Positions 25,821-33,113 of a DNA stretch of 64,000 nucleotides are shown piece by piece. Origin of the DNA: an uncultured Clostridia bacterium (lineage in GTDB: Bacteria > Bacillota > Clostridia > Oscillospirales > Ruminococcaceae); assembly GCA_947627985.1 (NCBI GenBank), contig CANQYD010000001.1, forward strand, positions 86,576 through 150,575, written 5' to 3'. Below the pieces are notes generated by a model. It saw nothing but the letters and a program-made list of their open reading frames with translations. It had not been told where the DNA came from and searched no databases. Position 1 is the stretch's first letter; each line of letters begins with the position of its first letter. The position numbers and the translations under genes were made by a program.

Positions 25821-26932
25821 TGAAGGTAAACCGTGAATCGGGAAAAGCGCTTACTTTAAACGACTTCATAAAGCCGCTGATGTGGTTATTCATGATCTTT
25901 TCGGCGGTCGTCTTATACTGCGTCATCATCTATTTTATCCCGGAGTACGAGATCGGCTGGATATCGCACAGCTACCCAAATAAGACTGTGGACGGGGTCG
26001 AGAGCTTCGTCATCTACCCGAGAATCGATACAAAGAGCAACAAATTTTTCTTTTTGAATATCGGCAGCTTCTCGAAAATTAAGGAAAAGACGCAGAAGCC
26101 CTTTGAGATACTCATCGAGTGGCAGAATATGTCGGAAGAGATCATGAGCTGCCCGCCTTTTTGGATGGAAGGTCAGTACATTGTCGAAGGCGACAGCGCA
26201 AAACTCGTCATGAACGGCTACTACACCGTTGACGGCAGGAAGATCGATATTTATAAGGAATATCCACTTGATTATGTGCCCGTCAAAAAATCCGACTACG
26301 GACCGATCAGATATGCCGAAAAGCTGAAATATATACCGGAAGACGTGCGGCAGAAGTCGATGGCGGCATATGCAAAAAACAAGCGTGATATCGAGGACCT
26401 CATGGAAAACGGCACCGTGCTGAGGCGGCACAGGGTCTTTTTCTCGATACTCTTCACGCTCATCTACGCCGTGGTGATAATTCTTCTGCTAAAGTATTAT
26501 CGGAAACATCACCCAAAATTTACGGTGGATTTTGTATCAAATGACCAAAAACCCGGTTCGGATTTTTACTATGTTCTTCCAAAAATCAGCTACAGCGGGA
26601 GATATTTTCTGAAATTTGAGGTGCAGCCTGCGGATCATCTGCTGATAGAATTTTCCGAGATGAAGCGGGCTGAGGACTGGCTGAAAGGCTATTGCGAGGG
26701 CTTTGGGGATAAGCTTCCCGCGAGGTTTGAGGGGAGTTATCTCACGGCGGTGATCGGCTCGAAGTATCATCTTCGGGGGTTTTACACCGAAGGCGGCGTT
26801 AGAAAGGACATTTCGGAGGACATCGGGTTTGATTTCACGGTTTATCCGCAGAATGCCGACCCGCCGGAGGATATGCGAGCAGACCTGAGCTGGGGGTACG
26901 GGAAAAATTTTTCAAAACCCCTTGACATTTGA
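25820..26932 (+). CDS. Two-domain membrane protein, unknown function
   Basis: This is a 370-residue protein with a helix at about 19-38, an extracytoplasmic domain to about 155 ending GYYTVDGRKIDIYKEYPLDY, a second helix at about 208-226, and another domain to the end with HPKFTVDFVSNDQ and GFYTEGGVRKDI. Both domains resemble that of the preceding protein (ENGEV/VDGRK/EGGVR turns followed by an LDY-like strand), so the pair contains three copies. No known family is recognised. The 3' end overlaps the -35 box of the tRNA promoter. Confidence 0.7.
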   Translation: MKVNRESGKALTLNDFIKPLMWLFMIFSAVVLYCVIIYFIPEYEIGWISHSYPNKTVDGVESFVIYPRIDTKSNKFFFLNIGSFSKIKEKTQKPFEILIEWQNMSEEIMSCPPFWMEGQYIVEGDSAKLVMNGYYTVDGRKIDIYKEYPLDYVPVKKSDYGPIRYAEKLKYIPEDVRQKSMAAYAKNKRDIEDLMENGTVLRRHRVFFSILFTLIYAVVIILLLKYYRKHHPKFTVDFVSNDQKPGSDFYYVLPKISYSGRYFLKFEVQPADHLLIEFSEMKRAEDWLKGYCEGFGDKLPARFEGSYLTAVIGSKYHLRGFYTEGGVRKDISEDIGFDFTVYPQNADPPEDMRADLSWGYGKNFSKPLDI

Positions 26933-26950
26933 TTTGTTTTCGGATATAAT
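26922..26950 (+). promoter_or_regulatory. Promoter of tRNA-Gly/tRNA-Cys
   Basis: TTGACA (26922-26927), a 17-nt spacer and TATAAT (26945-26950). The -35 box lies within the last codons of the upstream gene. Confidence 0.85.
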
Positions 26951-26981
26951 AATTTAGTCGGCTGTGAGAAGCAGTCGGTCT

Positions 26982-27057
26982 GCGGATTTAGCTCATCCGG
27001 TAGAGCGCCACCTTGCCAAGGTGGAGGTAGCGAGTTCGAGCCTCGTAATCCGCTCCA
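26982..27057 (+). tRNA. tRNA-Gly (GCC)
   Basis: Cloverleaf with acceptor GCGGATT/AATCCGC, anticodon GCC, and encoded CCA; 76 nt. It is co-transcribed with tRNA-Cys three bases later. Confidence 0.95.
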
Positions 27058-27060
27058 TAC

Positions 27061-27134
27061 GGTGTCATAGCCAAGTGGTAAGGCGTAGGACTGCAACTCC
27101 TTGACCCCCGGTTCAAATCCGGGTGACACCTCCA
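27061..27134 (+). tRNA. tRNA-Cys (GCA)
   Basis: Cloverleaf with acceptor GGTGTCA/TGACACC, anticodon GCA, and encoded CCA; 74 nt. The terminator-bearing repeat starts at the next base. Confidence 0.95.
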
Positions 27135-27220
27135 AGCCGTCGCGGACTACGTATCGTTCGCGACGGCATTTTTATAAGATAATGAATGCCGTCGCTCATT
27201 CACTCCGTCGCTCCGGCTTT
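27135..27220 (+). repeat. tRNA-downstream repeat, copy 2, with terminator hairpin
   Basis: Matches 18446-18531 with one mismatch. The hairpin GCCGTCGCG / CGCGACGGC (27136-27167) plus ATTTTTA terminates the tRNA transcript. It continues into a perfect 13-bp hairpin CCCCACAAAATCC / GGATTTTGTGGGG (27222-27249). Diverged partial copies of the same modules follow near 27255-27350 and 27450-27480, ending about where composite repeat copy B begins. Confidence 0.85.
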
Positions 27221-27531
27221 TCCCCACAAAATCCACGGATTTTGTGGGGACCTCTGTCGCAAGCTCCATATCGCTTGCGGCGCTTTTTAATGCTACGCAT
27301 TTGAAAGCATCGCTCACTCATTCCGCGCCAGATGCGATTATTTCTCCAAGAGCTCCGCAAGCCGAGGTTTTATGGTGAGCGAGAGCGATTGGCAAGAAAT
27401 AACGCTTCTGATTCCGCCTCTTCCCCAAAACGCAAGCGTTTGCGGGGACCCCGTAAAGTCGCGTACTCCGTATCGTTCGCGACGCCTATTTTTTGCAATA
27501 ATTATAGTCGAGACAAGGCGAGTTTAGGATC

Positions 27532-27855
27532 AAGCCCTTTTTAAAAGGCTTGCGGAATCCAAGGGCGGAGCCCTTGGCCGCGCTCCGCAGAGCGCGAAAT
27601 CCCCGCAAAAGGACAGCGAGAGCTGTCCTTTTTGCTTTTACCGTTAAAAAGAGGGCGACGAAATCGCCCGAAAGCCGGAGGGGTGTGGGGAACCCCGCAG
27701 GGGTGCCCCACATTCGGAAAGGGGCTTGGGGAAAATCCCACAGGGGTTGTCCCCAACACAAAACCGGCGACAAAGTCGCCCGGAGCCGAGCGAAGCGAGG
27801 CGCAAAACCCCCTCTCCCTTCAGGGAGAGGGGATTGGGGGTGAGGGTGAAATTTA
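27532..27855 (+). repeat. Composite multi-hairpin repeat, copy B
   Basis: The same module order as copy A: AAGCCCTTTT/AAAAGGCTT, CCAAGGGC-GGA-GCCCTTGG (27559-27577), CGCGCTC-CGCA-GAGCGCG (27579-27596), the constant AAATCCCCGCAAAA (27597-27610), AAAAGGACAGC/GCTGTCCTTTT, then the G/C-rich half with GGGGAACCCCGCAGGGGTGCCCC-type hairpins, GGCGACAAAGTCGCC and GCCGAGCGAAGCGAGGC. Stems differ from copy A by paired changes while loops are constant or nearly so. Confidence 0.85.
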
Positions 27856-27869
27856 GGAGAGGGGACATA

Positions 27870-27900
27870 GGGGAGAACCCTTTAATAAAGGGTTCTCCCC
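27870..27900 (+). repeat. GGGGAGAAC hairpin, copy 3
   Basis: GGGGAGAACCCTTT pairs with AAAGGGTTCTCCCC around a TAA loop. It is preceded by TTTAGGAGAGGGGACATA, as in copy 1, and another TTTAGGAGAGG without hairpin occurs at about 27930. Confidence 0.8.
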
Positions 27901-27952
27901 TGCAATTATTCCCTAAGTAGGGCTAATAAGGTTTAGGAGAGGGACATCCCCC

Positions 27953-28948
27953 TCACTCATACACCCCCATCCTCCTCTTGATCTGCCTGATATCCGTCCC
28001 GATAAACCTCAGCGTCCTGAACATTCCCATCAGACGAGACATAATCCTGTCGTCGTAAAACTTCGCCAGTTCCTCAAGGCTGAGGTTGGAGCTGATAATG
28101 GTCGGCTTCGAGAGGTTCAGCCTCGAATTGATGACATTATACGCAGCCGATGCGTTGAAAGGGGAATGCAGCTCGCTCCCGAGGTCGTCGATGATGACTA
28201 AGTCGGCGTTCATCAGCGTCCCCAAAGTGTCGCCGTCGGACCTTCCGAAGTGCTCCTTCTCGATCTCCCTGAAAAAGCTCTGAGCCGAGTCAAATGCCGC
28301 CGAGAAGCCCTTTTTACGCACTTCTTTTGCGATGCATCCCGATAAAAACGTCTTCCCGAGACCCGTTTCCCCGAGCATGAAAACCGACGGCGAGTGCTCC
28401 GAAAAGTTTTTGGCATAATCAATGCAGAATCTGAGATTATCCTCCATTATCTGCCTTGGATTATAATTTTTCCCTGCGTATGTGATGCTCTCGGGGTAGT
28501 AGGTGATGTCAAAATCCGCAAAATCCGAGAGCTTTATCGAGCAAAGCCGGTTGAGTTCTTCGACGGAATATTTATCCAAAAGCTCGCTCACGCATTCGCA
28601 CCGATTGCCCTCCCTGACGCCGGAATCCCGGCATTTTTGGCAGAAATAGTGAATATTCAGATAATCCTCCGGCAGACCGTAACCCCGAAGCAGTTTCCCG
28701 AGGCGATCCTGCGCCTTTAAGTTGCCGTCGCGGATTTTTTCAACAGCCGATCTGATATCTCCCGACTTTGAGAGGATAACCTCGGCAAGCCTGTCCTTTG
28801 TGGAAACTATTTCCATATATACCGAGTACGCCTCGGGATATTTTTCTCTTATTTCCCTCACCCTCGCCGACTGCACCGCGATGGCTGTACTACGCCTTTT
28901 ATCGAGCTCGTCGTATGCTTTTTTGATAGATTCCGAACTGTAATTCAT
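27953..28948 (-). CDS. dnaI: Helicase loader DnaI/DnaC-like ATPase
   Basis: This is a 331-residue primosomal AAA+ protein that loads the replicative helicase. The N-terminal helical region is followed by a zinc ribbon (FCQKCRDSGVREGNRCEC, about 102-119), Walker A MLGETGLGKTFLS, Walker B ADLVIIDDLGSE, and sensor residues near IISSNLSLEEL. The start at 28948 follows GGAGGT by seven bases and one base after the dnaD-like stop; an in-frame upstream start would overlap that gene. Together they form a replication-restart/initiation operon, as in other Clostridia. Confidence 0.9.
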   Translation of the reverse strand: MNYSSESIKKAYDELDKRRSTAIAVQSARVREIREKYPEAYSVYMEIVSTKDRLAEVILSKSGDIRSAVEKIRDGNLKAQDRLGKLLRGYGLPEDYLNIHYFCQKCRDSGVREGNRCECVSELLDKYSVEELNRLCSIKLSDFADFDITYYPESITYAGKNYNPRQIMEDNLRFCIDYAKNFSEHSPSVFMLGETGLGKTFLSGCIAKEVRKKGFSAAFDSAQSFFREIEKEHFGRSDGDTLGTLMNADLVIIDDLGSELHSPFNASAAYNVINSRLNLSKPTIISSNLSLEELAKFYDDRIMSRLMGMFRTLRFIGTDIRQIKRRMGVYE

Positions 28949-28949
28949 C

Positions 28950-29903
28950 TTACTGACCTCCGCCGAGTGTAAATTGGTCGAATTCGTCGATGTCAAACGA
29001 CCGCTCTTTTGATGATGTCTCCGGCTTTTGCTCTTTCATCGCCGAGGCGACGTCCTTTATTCCCTTTTCATTCCATGATTTTAAAATCTTGTCGATATAC
29101 GGAAAAGACAGCTTATTTGTCGCGTCAACGCATTTTTCCCGGGCAAGTGAGATCATCTCTATCCCGAATCCCATATCCTTCCACGAACTTATCAGCTTAG
29201 ACTGCTTCTGCGAAAGCTTGATATCTATCCCGAAATCATGCTTGACCTTGCTCTCGAAGCTGTGAAGCTCGCCGAGCCTCATGAATTCCTCTTCTATCGC
29301 GTGAAAATCGGTGCAGCCCTTCTCAAAGAGGCTCTTGCCGACGGTCTCGTAGTACCCCGGCGAGGTCTTCCCGAGATCACGGCAGTGCGACAAAATCAGA
29401 ATTATCGACTGGTCGTCGAAGCCGAGGTAGTCCCGAAGATATATAAGAACGATGTGGTCGCTGTGCTTTAAAAGCCGTCCCAAGCTCTGTTCGGCGTTGA
29501 CAAAAAGGTCCTTAAGACCCGCTTCCGATTTCAGCTTTTCGGCGATGTCCTTCGGCTGTAGCCTCGTGGGTCCTATTTTTGTATTGTCGGGCTGATTTGG
29601 TTTTGCTTGATTTTGATCATAAATCTGCTTCGGCGCCTCTTTCGGAGTTTGGGCAGATGATACATGATCTCCGGCATTATCTATAACGCCCAAGGCTTGC
29701 CAATGCATATAAGCCTCGTCAAGCTGCTGACGGTTTAGACCGGTAGCAGCCATTATCTTCTCATCGCTCGGCTCACCCTCGCTTGCAAGTAAGTACAGGA
29801 TCAGTTTCAGCGCAGGCTCCGTCGCGAGTTTAAGATACTGATCGACAAGCGCGCAGGGGACCGAAAAATATCTCTTCCAGAGTTTATCGTTCAATGCGGG
29901 CAA
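28950..29903 (-). CDS. DnaD-domain replication initiation protein
   Basis: This is a 317-residue protein with an N-terminal winged-helix-like region (residues 1-85, CALVDQYLKLATEPALKLIL and a helix-turn-helix with TGLNRQQLDEAY) and one or two C-terminal DnaD domains (about 130-270, including KLSQKQSKLISSWKDMGF). Such proteins remodel origin DNA and recruit DnaI/helicase. The start is a TTG at 29903 behind AAGGAAGTGAT. The downstream helicase loader gene begins one base after the stop. Confidence 0.85.
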   Translation of the reverse strand: MPALNDKLWKRYFSVPCALVDQYLKLATEPALKLILYLLASEGEPSDEKIMAATGLNRQQLDEAYMHWQALGVIDNAGDHVSSAQTPKEAPKQIYDQNQAKPNQPDNTKIGPTRLQPKDIAEKLKSEAGLKDLFVNAEQSLGRLLKHSDHIVLIYLRDYLGFDDQSIILILSHCRDLGKTSPGYYETVGKSLFEKGCTDFHAIEEEFMRLGELHSFESKVKHDFGIDIKLSQKQSKLISSWKDMGFGIEMISLAREKCVDATNKLSFPYIDKILKSWNEKGIKDVASAMKEQKPETSSKERSFDIDEFDQFTLGGGQ

Positions 29904-29930
29904 AATATCACTTCCTTATTCTTAATATCA

Positions 29931-29959
29931 AGTATAGCACATACGGGGATAATTTTCAA
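29931..29959 (-). promoter_or_regulatory. Promoter of the dnaD-dnaI operon
   Basis: On the reverse strand: TTGAAA (29954-29959), a 17-nt spacer, and extended -10 TGCTATACT (-10 at 29931-29936). It is divergent from the ylbF promoter, with about 50 bases between the boxes. Confidence 0.75.
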
Positions 29960-30007
29960 CATTTTTTTGCAGGCGGACAAAATCCGCAATATTTAGTAAA
30001 TTTCCTC

Positions 30008-30036
30008 TTGATATTTACAAAGTGTTGTGATATACT
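30008..30036 (+). promoter_or_regulatory. Promoter of the ylbF-mutS operon
   Basis: TTGATA (30008-30013), a 17-nt spacer and TATACT (30031-30036) with a TGA extended -10. The sequence AAGTGTTGTGATATACT also occurs on the reverse strand upstream of the small Cys-rich gene at 18663. Confidence 0.7.
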
Positions 30037-30070
30037 ATATAATGAATATTCTTGTGAAGGAGTTTTTATC

Positions 30071-30478
30071 ATGACAGTTATCGAGATCACAAGAGAGCTC
30101 GGAAAAGCTATCCAAGCCGACCCGAGATATATCGAGTACAACGCGGCGCGTCAGGCTAACGACGCCGACGAGGAGCTACAGCAGCTCATCGGTGAGTTCA
30201 ACATGCAGAGAATGCAGCTGAACCGCGAGATGTCAAAGACCGAAAACAAGGATCAGGACAAGATCGCTCAGATGAATCTTTCGATCCGCGAACTCTACGG
30301 AAAGATCATGTCTAACGAGCATATGGCGGTATTTAACGACTGCAAGACCGCCTTTGACGATCTTATTTTGGAGGTTCAGAACATCATCACCCTCTGCGCC
30401 AACGGCGAAGACCCTGCAACCTGCGAGCCCAAGTCGAGCTGCACCGGAAGCTGCGCCACCTGCGGAGGCTGCCACTAA
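30071..30478 (+). CDS. YlbF/YmcA family protein with Cys-rich tail
   Basis: This is a 135-residue helical protein of the YlbF/YmcA (RicF/RicA) family. In B. subtilis these form the Y-complex with YaaT, which carries Fe-S clusters and promotes mRNA maturation, competence and sporulation. The helical core is about 1-110. The C-terminal 30 residues are unusual, with six cysteines and a final histidine (...TCEPKSSCTGSCATCGGCH). The ATG at 30071 follows AAGGAG. It lies upstream of mutS, as ymcA does in B. subtilis. Confidence 0.85.
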   Translation: MTVIEITRELGKAIQADPRYIEYNAARQANDADEELQQLIGEFNMQRMQLNREMSKTENKDQDKIAQMNLSIRELYGKIMSNEHMAVFNDCKTAFDDLILEVQNIITLCANGEDPATCEPKSSCTGSCATCGGCH

Positions 30479-30509
30479 TTTAAATAAATAAGAACAGGGG
30501 GCGATCGGT

Positions 30510-33101
30510 TTGCCGCTATTGATCAAGGATATCGACATTTCAAAGGTGTCGCAGGGCATGAGGCAGTATCTCGACTTCAAGCTCGCGCACATGGATAAAA
30601 TTGTCTTTTTCCGTCTCGGAGATTTCTACGAGATGTTCTTTGACGACGCCGTCACCGCCTCCAAGGTCCTTGATCTGACGCTCACCGGCAAGGACTGCGG
30701 ACTGTCAGAGCGCGCGCCGATGTGCGGCGTGCCCTTTCACGCCTGCGATTTTTATATCAAAAAGCTGATCGAAAACGGCTACAACGTCGTCATCTGCGAA
30801 CAGACCGAGGACCCGGCTCAGGCTAAGGGAATAGTAAAGCGGGACATCATAAGGATCGTCACGCCGGGAACCCTCACCGACACCTCGATGCTCGACGAAG
30901 GCTCCAACAACTGGCTTTGCTCGGTCTATATAGAGAATCAGGAGGCGAGCCTGATTTTTGCGGATATGTCCACCGGCGAGGCTCATCTCTACACCGAGTC
31001 GGGAAAGGATTTCGAGCAGGGGATTATAGATCAGCTATCGCGCTTCATGCCGTCAGAAATCATCGTTCAGCCCCGATTTGAACTGCTTGAAACTGCGGTG
31101 AAATTCATAAAAAATAAGCTTCACTGCGGCTTTTCAAAGCTGCAGGATAAAGAATTTGATCCCGAGTACCGCCGTGAGGACATTCTTGCGCAGTTTTCCG
31201 CGGATAATACATCGGATATAGGGATATCCTCCGCCGGGGGAATGTGCGCCGCCGCGGCTCTTTGCGGTTATATAAAGGACACGCAGAGGGTCGGAATCGG
31301 GAGATTTTCCAAGGTGGAAGTGCACGACGGCGAACAGATAATGGAGCTCGGCTACACCGCAAGGACTAACCTTGAGATCATGAAGACCATCAGGGGCGAC
31401 AGCAAAAAGGGCACGCTTCTTTGGGTCATCGACCGCACCAAGACCGCTATGGGCAGGCGGCTTTTAAAGAGCTGGCTCGACAAACCCCTCGTCAGCCCCT
31501 ACAGGATAATTCAGCGCCTTGACGCGGTTGAGGAGCTTATATCAAGCGGCTCGGGACTGCCTGTTTTATGCGACATTTTAAGCGGCGTATATGATCTTGA
31601 AAGGCTGATGACGAAGGTCTTATATAAGACCGCTCAGCCTAATGATCTGCGCGCACTTTCATCAACAGCGTTAATTATTCCTCATATAAAGGACAGGCTG
31701 TCGGAATTCAAGACGCAGCTTTTAAATGATCTTAATTCAAAAATTTCACCCCTTGAAGATATCGCAAACCTCATCGAATCCGCCATTTCCGAGGATTCCT
31801 CCGACGGCGGAATGATAAAGCCCGGCTTTAACGAGGAGCTCGACTATCTAAAAAATATCCGTGCAAACGGGGAGGGGATAATCTCCCAGATCGTCGAGCG
31901 TGAGCGCGAGAGAACGGGTATACGCAACTTAAAAGTCGGATATAACCGCGTTTTCGGCTACTATATCGAGGTCACAAGATCGTTTTACGACCTCGTCCCG
32001 CAGGACTACATAAGAAAGCAGACCCTTGCAAACTGCGAGCGGTTCGTCACCGAAGAGCTCAAAAAGACCGAGGAGCAGATTCTCGGCGCCGAGGAAAAAA
32101 TCTCGGCTCTTGAGACAAAGATTTTCTCGGAAATCAGGGACTTCGTCGGCTCTCGGCTCAATGAGGTGCAGAGAACCGCTTCGGCTCTTGCGGCTGTAGA
32201 TGTCCTCTGCTCCTACGCTTCCGTCGCCGTCTCCAACAACTACGTCAAGCCCGAGATCGCGATCGACGGCATAATCAATATCCGAAACGGTCGTCACCCC
32301 GTCGTTGAGCTGACGCTTGAAGACGAAGTTTTCGTCCCTAACGACGCATATTTAGACCTCTCTTCTAACCGAATGGCTATCATCACGGGTCCTAATATGT
32401 CGGGTAAATCGACATTTATGAGGCAGGTAGCTTTGATCACTCTGATGGCTCAGATAGGCTCTTTCGTGCCGGCGGATTATGCAAAAATTTCCGTTGTAGA
32501 CCAGATTTTCACCCGCGTGGGCGCTTCCGACGATCTGTCTTCGGGGCAGTCTACTTTCATGGTCGAGATGTCGGAAGTCGCCGAGATCGTAAGACGCGCT
32601 ACAAAAAACAGCCTTGTAATCCTTGACGAAGTAGGTCGCGGAACGTCTACCGTCGACGGAATCAGCATCGCAAGAAGCGTTGCGGAATACATCGCCGACC
32701 CGAAGATCATCGGCTGCAAGACCCTCTTTGCGACTCACTATCACGAGCTGATATCAATGGAGGGCGAGGTCCCGGGGGTGCTCAATTACAGCGTTGCCGT
32801 CAAAAAATCGGGCGGAAGCGTGAGATTTTTAAGAAAGATCGTCAGGGGCGGAGCAGACGAGAGCTACGGCATAGAAGTAGCAAAACTTGCGGGTCTTCCG
32901 AAAAAGCTCGTAGATCGGGCGAAGGAGATAATGTCCGGCATGAATACCGAAAAGCCGGAGCAGGTAAGCGATAACGAGCAGATAACTTTTGACCGAATCG
33001 GCGAGAGCGAAGCGATCGCAAGGCTTAAAAAGACAAATATCGACGAGCTTTCCGACGCGGAACTAAGAGAGCTCATCGAGGACATAATCAGCAATATTTA
33101 A
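30510..33101 (+). CDS. mutS: DNA mismatch repair protein MutS
   Basis: This is an 863-residue mismatch recognition ATPase. The N-terminal mismatch-binding domain has the conserved FFRLGDFYEMFFDDA motif, followed by core, clamp and ATPase domains. Walker A is ITGPNMSGKSTFMRQ and Walker B is LVILDEVGRGTSTVDG. FATHYHEL and a C-terminal helical region follow. The start is a TTG at 30510 behind an extended ribosome-binding site (AGGGGGCGATC). mutL follows 12 bases later, the usual order. Confidence 0.96.
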   Translation: MPLLIKDIDISKVSQGMRQYLDFKLAHMDKIVFFRLGDFYEMFFDDAVTASKVLDLTLTGKDCGLSERAPMCGVPFHACDFYIKKLIENGYNVVICEQTEDPAQAKGIVKRDIIRIVTPGTLTDTSMLDEGSNNWLCSVYIENQEASLIFADMSTGEAHLYTESGKDFEQGIIDQLSRFMPSEIIVQPRFELLETAVKFIKNKLHCGFSKLQDKEFDPEYRREDILAQFSADNTSDIGISSAGGMCAAAALCGYIKDTQRVGIGRFSKVEVHDGEQIMELGYTARTNLEIMKTIRGDSKKGTLLWVIDRTKTAMGRRLLKSWLDKPLVSPYRIIQRLDAVEELISSGSGLPVLCDILSGVYDLERLMTKVLYKTAQPNDLRALSSTALIIPHIKDRLSEFKTQLLNDLNSKISPLEDIANLIESAISEDSSDGGMIKPGFNEELDYLKNIRANGEGIISQIVERERERTGIRNLKVGYNRVFGYYIEVTRSFYDLVPQDYIRKQTLANCERFVTEELKKTEEQILGAEEKISALETKIFSEIRDFVGSRLNEVQRTASALAAVDVLCSYASVAVSNNYVKPEIAIDGIINIRNGRHPVVELTLEDEVFVPNDAYLDLSSNRMAIITGPNMSGKSTFMRQVALITLMAQIGSFVPADYAKISVVDQIFTRVGASDDLSSGQSTFMVEMSEVAEIVRRATKNSLVILDEVGRGTSTVDGISIARSVAEYIADPKIIGCKTLFATHYHELISMEGEVPGVLNYSVAVKKSGGSVRFLRKIVRGGADESYGIEVAKLAGLPKKLVDRAKEIMSGMNTEKPEQVSDNEQITFDRIGESEAIARLKKTNIDELSDAELRELIEDIISNI

Positions 33102-33113
33102 AGAGGTAAAAAA

